Part shown: positions 57,096-64,000 of the stretch, in pieces
Layout: the number at the start of each line of letters is the position of its first letter
Numbering within the stretch: the stretch's first letter is position 1
Origin: Streptomyces sp. S4.7
GTDB lineage: Bacteria; Actinomycetota; Actinomycetes; Streptomycetales; Streptomycetaceae
Direction: 5' to 3'
Length of the DNA stretch: 64,000 nt
Assembly: GCF_010384365.1 (NCBI RefSeq)
Contig: NZ_CP048397.1
Coordinates: 5,332,001-5,396,000 of the forward strand
Made by a program: the position numbers and the translations under genes
Notes under the pieces: model-generated
The model's database searches: none
Told to the model about the DNA's origin: nothing
Seen by the model: only the letters and a program-made list of their open reading frames with translations

Positions 57096-58406
57096 ATGAC
57101 GACAGCCAGGGCGGCGCGTGTGCCGGTCTCCGTGGAGGAGCGGTGGGAACAGTTCCACCGGTGGGGCCCCTACGCCCTGCTGGCGCTGTCCACCGTGGTC
57201 TCGGCCCTCAGCGTGGACGCCTTCGGCATGACCCGCAGCGCGCAGTACACGGCCGGGGCGCTGGTCGTCCTCGCCGTCGTCCTCCAGCTGTGCCGGGGCC
57301 GCGTCGGGCGCGGTCGGCCCCTGCACGAGCGCGAGCCGTCCGCCGCCGGCCTGGTCTACTACGGCCTGCGGACCGTCATCGCCTTCCTCCTCACGTGGCT
57401 CAACCCGCTCTTCGCGATCTACGCGGTCCTCGGCTACTTCGACAGCGGGCATCTGCTGCCCGAGCGCGCCGTCCGGGCCGGACTCCTCGTCCACGCCGTC
57501 ATCATGGCGGGCTCGCAGTCCGGGGGACTGCCACCGGGCGGTCTCCTCCAGTGGGTCCTCTTCGCCGGGCTCCTCCTGCTCAACGGCTCGCTCACGCTCG
57601 TCTTCGCCCATCTCAGCCGCAGGGAGTCCGAGGTCGCCGCCGAGCGGTCCGCGACCATCACCGAGCTCGAACAGGCCAACGCCCGTCTGGAGCAGGCCCT
57701 GGAGGAGAACGCGGGGCTGCACGCCCAGCTCCTCGTCCAGGCCCGGGAGGCGGGCGTCGCCGACGAGCGCCGCAGGCTCGCCGCCGAGATCCACGACACC
57801 ATCGCCCAGGGGCTGACCGGCATCATCGCCCAGCTCCAGGTGGTGACCGCCACCTCCGACCCCGAGCTGGCCCGCGAGCATCTGACACGGGCCGCCGCCC
57901 TCGCCCGCCACAGCCTCGGTGAGGCACGCCGCTCGGTGCGCAACCTCGGCCCGGCGGCCCTGGACCACGACACCCTGGCCGAGGCACTGAAGAAGGCCGT
58001 CGCCGAGTGGTCCGACCGGACCGGTGTACGGGCGGGGTTCACCGTCACCGGTACGGAGGAGCCCCTGCACGACGAGGTCGCCGCCACGCTGCTGCGCATC
58101 GCCCAGGAAGCCCTCGCCAACACCGCCAGGCACGCCGCGGCCGACCGGGCGGGCGTCACCCTCTCGTACATGGGTCACGAGATCACCCTCGACGTACGGG
58201 ACGACGGGCGGGGTTTCGACCCCCTCGTGCTGCGCCCGCGCTCCGGTTCGAACGGGTTCGGACTCGACGGGATGCGCGCCCGCGCGGAGCGCATAGCGGG
58301 CACCGTCACCGTGGAGTCGGAGGTGGGCGGCGGCACGGCGGTCTCGGCTCGCGTACCTTTGGTCCGTCATGCCGGAGCGGACCGTCACCCTGATCGTCGT
58401 CGATGA
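57096..58406 (+). CDS. Sensor histidine kinase, NarL/DesK type
   Basis: 436 residues. About five membrane segments (25-175) with no large extracellular loop, a coiled coil (178-222), HisKA_3 with phospho-acceptor His233 in RRLAAEIHDTIAQGLTGIIAQL, and an HATPase domain (LLRIAQEALANTARHA; VRDDGRGFDP; GLDGMRARAERIAGTVTVESEVGGGT). The short sensor loops suggest sensing in or near the membrane, as with LiaS/DesK-like kinases next to ABC exporters. GTG 57090 is a possible in-frame start. The 3' end overlaps the regulator gene by 38 nt. Confidence 0.92.
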   Translation: MTTARAARVPVSVEERWEQFHRWGPYALLALSTVVSALSVDAFGMTRSAQYTAGALVVLAVVLQLCRGRVGRGRPLHEREPSAAGLVYYGLRTVIAFLLTWLNPLFAIYAVLGYFDSGHLLPERAVRAGLLVHAVIMAGSQSGGLPPGGLLQWVLFAGLLLLNGSLTLVFAHLSRRESEVAAERSATITELEQANARLEQALEENAGLHAQLLVQAREAGVADERRRLAAEIHDTIAQGLTGIIAQLQVVTATSDPELAREHLTRAAALARHSLGEARRSVRNLGPAALDHDTLAEALKKAVAEWSDRTGVRAGFTVTGTEEPLHDEVAATLLRIAQEALANTARHAAADRAGVTLSYMGHEITLDVRDDGRGFDPLVLRPRSGSNGFGLDGMRARAERIAGTVTVESEVGGGTAVSARVPLVRHAGADRHPDRRR

Positions 58407-59007
58407 CCATCCCGTCGTACGGGACGGTCTGCGCGGCATGTTCGAATCCGCCGACGGCTTCGAGGTGCTGGGCGAGGCGTCCGGCGGCGTCGCCGGGGTC
58501 GAGCTGGCGCTCCGTGTGGACCCGGACGTCGTCCTGATGGACCTGCGGATGCCGGACGGCGGGGGAGTCGACGCGATAGCCGCCCTGACCCGGCGCGGCG
58601 CCCGTGCCAAGGTGCTCGTCCTCACCACGTACGACACGGACTCCGACACCATCCCCGCGATCGAGGCGGGCGCCACCGGCTACCTCCTCAAGGACGCGCC
58701 GCGCGAGGAGCTGTTCACGGCGGTACGGGCGGCGGCCGAGGGACGTACGGTCCTGTCGCCCGCCGTCGCGTCCCGGCTGGTCTCCCGCGTCCGTACGCCC
58801 GCCGCGGGCAACGAACCGCTCTCCGCCCGTGAGCGCGAGGTCCTCGAACTCGTCGCGCGGGGCACGTCGAACCGCGAGATCGCCGCCGAGCTGTTCATCA
58901 GCGAGGCGACGGTGAAGACCCATCTCACGCACATATACGCCAAGTTGGGTGTGAAGGACCGGGCGGCGGCGGTCGCGGTGGGGTACGACCGCAAGATCCT
59001 CGGCTGA
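58369..59007 (+). CDS. NarL/FixJ family response regulator
   Basis: 212 residues. Receiver domain with acidic pocket VVDDHP (Asp12/Asp13), phospho-acceptor Asp58 (VVLMDLRMPDGGG), VLTTYDTDS and Lys in YLLKDAP; C-terminal LuxR helix-turn-helix PLSAREREVLELVARGTSNREIAAELFISEATVKTHLTHIYAKLG. Partner of the kinase it overlaps. The most likely target is the upstream ABC transporter operon and the palindromic region at 55123-55150, by analogy with kinase-linked exporters. Confidence 0.94.
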   Translation: MPERTVTLIVVDDHPVVRDGLRGMFESADGFEVLGEASGGVAGVELALRVDPDVVLMDLRMPDGGGVDAIAALTRRGARAKVLVLTTYDTDSDTIPAIEAGATGYLLKDAPREELFTAVRAAAEGRTVLSPAVASRLVSRVRTPAAGNEPLSAREREVLELVARGTSNREIAAELFISEATVKTHLTHIYAKLGVKDRAAAVAVGYDRKILG

Positions 59008-59030
59008 GCCCCTCGCCGCTTCCCTCCCGA

Positions 59031-59055
59031 GGAGGCGGCGGCTCGCCCGCCCTCC
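59031..59055. terminator. Weak hairpin between convergent genes
   Basis: GGAGGCGG (59031-59038) and CCGCCCTCC (59047-59055) pair with one bulge between the response-regulator and glgX stops. Confidence 0.35.
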
Positions 59056-61476
59056 TCAGGAGGCCGCGTCCCACCCCCGTACGCGCAGCAGCAGCACCGA
59101 CCGCGCCGGCACCGTGGTGACCCTCCCCCCGTCCAGCACCGTGCCCGGCTCCTCCTCCTGGTCCTCCGACGAGGTGTCGGCCACCAGTTCGTACGACCGC
59201 GCCCACGGCTCGCCGGGCAGCGCGAAGTCCTGCGGCCCGGAGCCCGAGTGCAGGACCGCGAGGAAGCTGTCGTCGGTGATCTTCCGCCCGCGGGCGTCGC
59301 GCCCGGGGATGTCGCGCCCCGACAGGAACAGCCCGAGCGTCGAGGCGGGCGCGTACCAGTCCCGCTCGGTCATCTCCTTGCCGTCGGGCCGGAACCACGC
59401 AAGGTCGCGCAGCCCGTCGGGCGCCTGTGCGCGGCCGGAGAAGAACGCGCGGCGGCGCAGCACCGGATGGGCGTGCCGCAGCGCCAGGAGCCGTCGGGTG
59501 AGCCGGTAGAGGCCGTGGGAGCCCGGCTGGTCGAGCAGGGACCAGTCGAGCCAGCTCGTCTCGTTGTCCTGGCAGTACGCGTTGTTGCTGCCGCCCTGCG
59601 TACGGCCCATCTCGTCGCCCGCGACCAGCATCGGCACACCCGTCGACAGCAGCAGGGTGGTGAGGAGGTTGCGCAGTTGCCGCCGCCGCAGGGCGTTGAT
59701 CCCGGCGTCGTCGGTCTCGCCCTCCACGCCGCAGTTCCAGGCGCGGTTGTCGTCCGTGCCGTCCCTGTTGCCCTCGCCGTTGGCCTCGTTGTGCTTGTGC
59801 TCGTAACTGACGAGGTCGCGCAGCGTGAAGCCGTCGTGGGCGGTGACGAAGTTGACGGACGCGTACGGACGCCGGCCGCCCCACGCGTACAGATCGCTCG
59901 ACCCGGACAGCCGGTAGCCCAGATCCCGTACGTCCGGGGTGGCACCGCGCCAGAAGTCGCGTACGGCGTCCCGGTAGCGGTCGTTCCACTCGGCCCACAG
60001 CGGCGGGAAGGACCCGGCCTGGTAGCCGCCGTCGCCGACGTCCCACGGTTCGGCGATGAGCTTGACCCGTCGCAGCACCGGATCCTGCGCTATCACGGCC
60101 AGGAAGGGCGACAGCATGTCGACGTCGTGCATGGAGCGGGCGAGCGCCGCCGCCAGGTCGAAGCGGAAACCGTCGACACCCATCTCCGTGACCCAGTACC
60201 GCAGCGAGTCCGTGATCAGGCGCAGGACCTGCGGCTGGACGACATGGAGGGTGTTGCCGCACCCCGTGTAGTCGCTGTATCTGCGGGCGTCGGCCTGGAG
60301 GCGGTAGTAGCCGCGGTTGTCGATACCGCGCAGGGACAGCGTCGGTCCGAGCTCGCCCGCCTCCGCCGTGTGGTTGTAGACGACGTCGAGGATGACCTCG
60401 ATCCCGGCGTCGTGCAGGGCGCGCACCATCCGCTTGAACTCGCCGACCTGCTGTCCCCGGGTGCCGCCCGCCGCGTAGTCGGCGTGGGGGGCGAAGTAGC
60501 CGATGGAGTTGTAGCCCCAGTAGTTGCGCAGCCCGCGCCGCAGCAGATGGTCCTCGTGGGCGAACTGGTGCACCGGCAGCAGCTCGACGGCGGTCACCCC
60601 GAGCCGTACGAGATGCTCGATCGCCGCCGGGTGGGCGAGGCCCGCGTAGGTGCCGCGCAGCTCGTCGGGGATGCCCGGATGGCGCATGGTGAAGCCGCGT
60701 ACGTGCAGCTCGTAGATGACCGTGTCCGCCCAGGGCGTCTTGGGCCGCCGGTCGTCGGCCCAGGTGTCGTCGGGGGCGTCGTCGTGGACGACGACCCCCT
60801 TGGGGACGTGCGGCGCGGAGTCGTGCTCGTCGCGCACCGTGTCGGCGACCTGCTGCTGCGGCCAGTCGCGCACATGGCCGTACACCTCGGGAGGCAGCGC
60901 GAAGTCGCCGTCGACGGCGCGCGCGTACGGGTCGAGGAGCAGCTTCGCCGGATTCCAGCGGGCGCCCGTCCAGGGGTCCCAGCGGCCGTGCACACGGAAG
61001 CCGTACCGCTGTCCGGGGCGTATGCCGGGTACGAAACCGTGCCAGATCTCGTGCGTCAGCTCGGTCAGTGGGAGGCGGGTCTCCACGGCGCCGCCTTCCA
61101 CGACACCGCTTCCCACGGCGCCGCCTCCTACAGAGGCCGCGTCCTCGGCCGGGCCGCCGTCCGGAGCTCCGGCGTCGTCGAAGAGGCACAGCTCGACGGC
61201 TTCCGCGCCGCCCGCCCACAGGGCGAAGTTCGTCCCCGCGACCCCGTCCGGACCCACCCGGTACCGCGCTCCCAGCGGTGTCGGCGCTCCTGGCCACACC
61301 TCGGGCGGGGGAGCGGCGGCGGCCGCCTCCCCGGCGGCCTCCGTCCCGCTGACCGCCCTCCGCCCGGCGTCCGTACCGACGCCCGGCTCGACCTCTTCGA
61401 CCGGATCTCTCACATGATCCATCATCGGATCCCGGACCGGTTCCCGCACTGTCTCCTGCTCGGCTGCGCTCGCCAC
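59056..61476 (-). CDS. glgX: Glycogen debranching enzyme GlgX
   Basis: 806-residue GH13_11 isoamylase-type enzyme that removes alpha-1,6 branches from phosphorylase-limit glucan, so it complements glgP. CBM48-like domain (GARYRVGPDGVAGTNFALWAGGAEAVELCLFD), catalytic barrel with VILDVVYNHTAEAGE, GVDGFRFDLAAALAR (nucleophile Asp), VKLIAEPWDVGDGGYQ (acid Glu), FVTAHDGFTLRDLVSY, and GVPMLVAGDEMGRTQ. GTG 61476 stands 8 nt from GGGAGG. The first roughly 60 residues and a stretch near 105-130 (GGGAVGSGVVEGGAVE) are low complexity, making it longer than the roughly 700 aa usual. Confidence 0.94.
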   Translation of the reverse strand: MASAAEQETVREPVRDPMMDHVRDPVEEVEPGVGTDAGRRAVSGTEAAGEAAAAAPPPEVWPGAPTPLGARYRVGPDGVAGTNFALWAGGAEAVELCLFDDAGAPDGGPAEDAASVGGGAVGSGVVEGGAVETRLPLTELTHEIWHGFVPGIRPGQRYGFRVHGRWDPWTGARWNPAKLLLDPYARAVDGDFALPPEVYGHVRDWPQQQVADTVRDEHDSAPHVPKGVVVHDDAPDDTWADDRRPKTPWADTVIYELHVRGFTMRHPGIPDELRGTYAGLAHPAAIEHLVRLGVTAVELLPVHQFAHEDHLLRRGLRNYWGYNSIGYFAPHADYAAGGTRGQQVGEFKRMVRALHDAGIEVILDVVYNHTAEAGELGPTLSLRGIDNRGYYRLQADARRYSDYTGCGNTLHVVQPQVLRLITDSLRYWVTEMGVDGFRFDLAAALARSMHDVDMLSPFLAVIAQDPVLRRVKLIAEPWDVGDGGYQAGSFPPLWAEWNDRYRDAVRDFWRGATPDVRDLGYRLSGSSDLYAWGGRRPYASVNFVTAHDGFTLRDLVSYEHKHNEANGEGNRDGTDDNRAWNCGVEGETDDAGINALRRRQLRNLLTTLLLSTGVPMLVAGDEMGRTQGGSNNAYCQDNETSWLDWSLLDQPGSHGLYRLTRRLLALRHAHPVLRRRAFFSGRAQAPDGLRDLAWFRPDGKEMTERDWYAPASTLGLFLSGRDIPGRDARGRKITDDSFLAVLHSGSGPQDFALPGEPWARSYELVADTSSEDQEEEPGTVLDGGRVTTVPARSVLLLRVRGWDAAS

Positions 61477-61626
61477 CTGTCAGGCCTCCCGGCTCGTCGG
61501 GCCCGCGCATCCGGCGGCCACGGCGTCCCGGCCGTGGCTCCCCCTCGCGTGGTCCTCCCACGTGTTCTGCCCGCCGGAAGGCCCCCGCTCACGTTTCCCC
61601 CGCAGGGGGGTCGTCGTTGGGGGGTC

Positions 61627-62850
61627 GTGACACACGTACTGAAGCGGGCAAGGACCGGCGCCGCAGCCGTTCTGACATGCGCAGGCCTGATGGCGGGGCT
61701 GGCCGGACTGACGGGCTGCACCGTCGGCGAGACCTTCACCGAAAGCAAGTCCCGGGCGCCTGGGGACACGATTCGTATCAGCCCCGAGGACCGGGCCAGG
61801 AACATCAAGCGCGGTGACCGGATCGAGGTGAGGGTTCCCGACGGCCGGCTGGAGCGGGTCGAGGTCGCGCGGGTCGACGGCGCGCAGCGCACGAAGCTGC
61901 CGGGCCGGACCTCCGACGACGGACTCGTGTGGTCGCCGGACGCGGACGCGCGCGTCGTCCTCGCGGCCAAATACAGCGTCGACGTGGTGGCCGTGGACGG
62001 CGATGGCCGCAGATCGGCCCGCCACTCCACCTTCACCACCGCCGTGCCGAAGCACCGCTTCATCGGCTACTTCCAGCCCGAGAACCGCTCGACCGTCGGC
62101 ACCGGCATGATCGTCTCCTTCGACTTCAACCGGAAGATCGAGAACCGCGCCGCCGTCCAGCGCGCCGTCCGCGTCACCTCGAACCCGCCGGTCGAGGTCG
62201 TCGGCCACTGGTTCGGCGACCGCCGGCTGGACTTCCGGCCCCGGGAGTACTGGAAGCCGGGCACCGAGGTCACGGTCGATCTGCGGCTGCGGGACGTCCA
62301 GGCCGCGCCGGGGGTCTTCGGCATCCAGGAGAAGACCGTCGGGTTCACGGTCGGCCGCTCCCAGGTGTCCCTTGTCGACGCCGAGAAACACACCATGGAG
62401 GTACGGCGCGACGGCGCGCTGGTCTCGACGGTGCCGATCACGGCCGGGGCGCCCAAGACCACGACGTACAACGGGAAGATGGTCGTCACCGAGCTGTACG
62501 ACGTGACGCGGATGAACGGCGCGACGGTCGGCTTCGGCGGTGAGTACGACATCAAGGACGTGCCGCACGCCCTGCGCCTGACGACATCGGGGACGTTCCT
62601 GCACGGCAACTACTGGGCCACGCCGGACACGTTCGGCTCGACCAACGTCAGCCACGGGTGCGTCGGACTGCGTGATGTCAAGGGCGGCAGCGCGGACACC
62701 CCGGCGGGCTGGTTCTTCGACAGGACGCTCGTCGGTGATGTCGTGGAAGTGGTCAACTCCCGCGACAGGACCGTCGCTCCGGACAACGGGCTGGGCGGCT
62801 GGAACCTCGACTGGCCCAAGTGGAAGGCGGGTTCCGCGGTCGCCGGCTGA
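61627..62850 (+). CDS. L,D-transpeptidase lipoprotein (Ig-like plus YkuD domains)
   Basis: 407 residues from GTG 61627. Lipoprotein signal peptide with lipobox LTGC at about residues 29-32. Two Ig-like domains (for example IGYFQPENRSTVGTGMIVSFDFNRKI, VVGHWFGDRRLDFRPREYWKPGTEVTVDLRL) precede the YkuD domain with SHGCVGLRD (His343, Cys345). Matches the LdtMt2-like actinobacterial family that makes 3-3 peptidoglycan cross-links at the outer face of the membrane. The next gene is a paralogue. Confidence 0.92.
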   Translation: MTHVLKRARTGAAAVLTCAGLMAGLAGLTGCTVGETFTESKSRAPGDTIRISPEDRARNIKRGDRIEVRVPDGRLERVEVARVDGAQRTKLPGRTSDDGLVWSPDADARVVLAAKYSVDVVAVDGDGRRSARHSTFTTAVPKHRFIGYFQPENRSTVGTGMIVSFDFNRKIENRAAVQRAVRVTSNPPVEVVGHWFGDRRLDFRPREYWKPGTEVTVDLRLRDVQAAPGVFGIQEKTVGFTVGRSQVSLVDAEKHTMEVRRDGALVSTVPITAGAPKTTTYNGKMVVTELYDVTRMNGATVGFGGEYDIKDVPHALRLTTSGTFLHGNYWATPDTFGSTNVSHGCVGLRDVKGGSADTPAGWFFDRTLVGDVVEVVNSRDRTVAPDNGLGGWNLDWPKWKAGSAVAG

Positions 62851-62856
62851 CGGCAC

Positions 62857-62872
62857 GGAGCCGTACGGCTCC
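62857..62872 (+). terminator. Short palindromic hairpin after the first L,D-transpeptidase gene
   Basis: GGAGCCGTACGGCTCC, a perfect 16-bp palindrome 6 bp past the stop. Weak terminator candidate. The following gap to 63098 should hold the promoter of the next gene; GATTATCTA (about 62979-62987) is a possible -10 region. Confidence 0.4.
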
Positions 62873-63098
62873 CAGGACCCGGCCCCGTACCCACCCTCAC
62901 CTGCGTGACCGTCCCTGATTCCGGGAGACGTTGGAACGGAACAGTGACAATCCCGGGGAGTCCGGGACGGCTCGCGGTGTGATTATCTAGCGCCGTGCGC
63001 GCGAGCAAAGCGCGTGGGGGTGTGGAGCCCGGTCGTGCGTCGTTCGCACCCGGCTCCGAGGCCGAGGCGGGGCCCGGCCGTGTGAGGGGAGACGACCA

Positions 63099-64000
63099 TT
63101 GAACGGGCAGCCGATATCGGGGGCATCGGCGGAAGCCGGCCGGGCACGGCGGGCGGGACGGGGCAGAGGGCTCGCGGCGTTCGCGCTTGGGGGCCTGCTC
63201 CTGTTCGTGACGGCGTGCGGCGGTGGGGGCGGCGAGGGCGGCGACAGCGGTGACGGCAAGGGCGAGAAGGACGGCGGGAAGGTCGAGAACGCCGCCTCCC
63301 AGGCCGTCGTGACGATCGCGCCCAAGGACGGCGCGAAGTCGGTCGCGACGAGCGGAGCGCTCAAGATCACCGCGAGCAAGGGCAAGTTGACGACCGTCGA
63401 CGTCAAGGACGGCAAGGGCAACGCGGTCGACGGCAAGATCGCCGCTGGCGGCACCGCCTGGGAGCCGGCCCGGCACCTGGCCGGAGCCACCAAGTACACG
63501 GTGCACGCCATCGCCAAGGACTCCGAGGGCCGGGTGTCGGCGAAGGACACCACCTTCACCACCCTCGTACCGAAGAACACCTTCATCGGCCACTACACGC
63601 CGGAGGGCGGATCGACGGTCGGCGTCGGCATGCCGGTCTCGCTCAACTTCACCCGTGGCATCACCGATCCCGAGGCGGTCGAGCGGGCGATCAAGGTGAC
63701 CGCGGAGCCGTCGGTACCCGTCGAGGGGCACTGGTTCGGCAACGACCGGCTCGACTTCCGGCCCGAGAAGTACTGGGCCGCGGGCACGAAGGTGACCGTG
63801 GAGCTCAACCTCGACGGCGTCGAGGGACGTCCCGGGGTCTACGGCGAGCAGGCCAAGACGGTGAAGTTCACCATCGGCCGCTCCATGGTCTCCACGGTGG
63901 ACGCGAAGGCCAAGACGATGAAGATCGTCAAGGACGGCAAGCAGATCAAGAAGATCGCGATCACCGCGGGCGCGCCGTCGACCACCACGTACAACGGCGA
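63099..64000 (+). CDS. L,D-transpeptidase lipoprotein, cut by the window end
   Basis: Starts at TTG 63099 behind GAGGGGAG; the first 300 codons are in the window. Signal peptide with lipobox FVTAC, then a Gly-rich linker (GGGGGEGGDSGDGKGEKDGGK), and two Ig-like domains (VTIAPKDGAKSVATSGALKITASKG; IGHYTPEGGSTVGVGMPVSLNFTRGITD; VEGHWFGNDRLDFRPEKYWAAG). The sequence stops at ITAGAPSTTTYNG, the start of the YkuD domain, so the catalytic Cys lies beyond 64000. Clear paralogue of the preceding gene. Confidence 0.9.
   Translation, partial: MNGQPISGASAEAGRARRAGRGRGLAAFALGGLLLFVTACGGGGGEGGDSGDGKGEKDGGKVENAASQAVVTIAPKDGAKSVATSGALKITASKGKLTTVDVKDGKGNAVDGKIAAGGTAWEPARHLAGATKYTVHAIAKDSEGRVSAKDTTFTTLVPKNTFIGHYTPEGGSTVGVGMPVSLNFTRGITDPEAVERAIKVTAEPSVPVEGHWFGNDRLDFRPEKYWAAGTKVTVELNLDGVEGRPGVYGEQAKTVKFTIGRSMVSTVDAKAKTMKIVKDGKQIKKIAITAGAPSTTTYNG

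Noticed and set aside
1..64000. tRNA or rRNA genes
   Set aside because: I saw no cloverleaf-like or rRNA-like sequence while reading; a covariance scan was not possible.

Overview
This is a high-GC actinobacterial chromosome segment, almost certainly Streptomyces. Codons are strongly G/C-ending, GTG and TTG starts are common, genes often overlap by ATGA, and the backbone carries typical Streptomyces blocks (glgE-treS-pep2-glgB, glgP, glgX, large secreted enzymes). From memory the backbone order resembles the S. coelicolor SCO5437-SCO5456 neighbourhood; no alignment was run.

Layout. 1-4.0 kb: a small gene broken by two in-frame stops, then a leftward three-gene unit (89-aa protein, DUF6879-type protein, NB-ARC/TPR STAND ATPase) whose ATPase begins with an amyloid-signalling-like motif and lacks a normal start codon. 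4.0-8.5 kb: membrane protein plus YtrA-type GntR regulator behind a double operator-like site, MerR regulator plus thioredoxin, and a HelD-like helicase. 8.7-16.8 kb: the GlgE pathway on the minus strand (glgE-treS-pep2-glgB), converting trehalose via maltose and maltose-1-phosphate into branched alpha-glucan. 17.2-25.5 kb: an apparently accessory island between glgE and glgP, with an NmrA-like reductase, an AraC regulator, an HpaB-type flavin monooxygenase, an MFS exporter, a PrnB-like haem enzyme and a PhzS-like FAD monooxygenase; it looks like a small uncharacterised pathway for an aromatic or indole compound. 25.7-36.7 kb: glgP, a secreted alginate-lyase-like protein, a membrane-anchored HTH sensor, an M4 metalloprotease, a methyltransferase and a P450.

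36,697-50,622 is the main discovery: a complete 13.9-kb Tn7-like transposon. It has TGTA...TACA ends sharing an inverted repeat, a perfect 5-bp target duplication (CCACG), multiple candidate TnsB-binding repeats at each end, and a tnsA-tnsB-tnsC-tniQ operon with 4-nt overlaps. Its cargo is a divergent module: a 1354-aa TPR-CHAT protease on one strand, and a small Cys-containing protein plus a multi-pass membrane protein on the other. A truncated IS110 transposase sits between cargo and transposition genes. The element lies 9 bp past the stop codon of an ABC exporter gene, and removing it in silico reveals a 27-bp tandem duplication of that gene's last codons. This suggests TnsD-like targeting of an ABC-exporter 3' end and a CHAT-protease module, possibly defensive, carried by a Tn7-like element.

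50.6-64 kb: the heterodimeric ABC exporter, a divergent DrrA/DrrB-type ABC transporter followed by a NarL-type two-component system, glgX, and two tandem L,D-transpeptidase lipoproteins, the second cut by the window edge.
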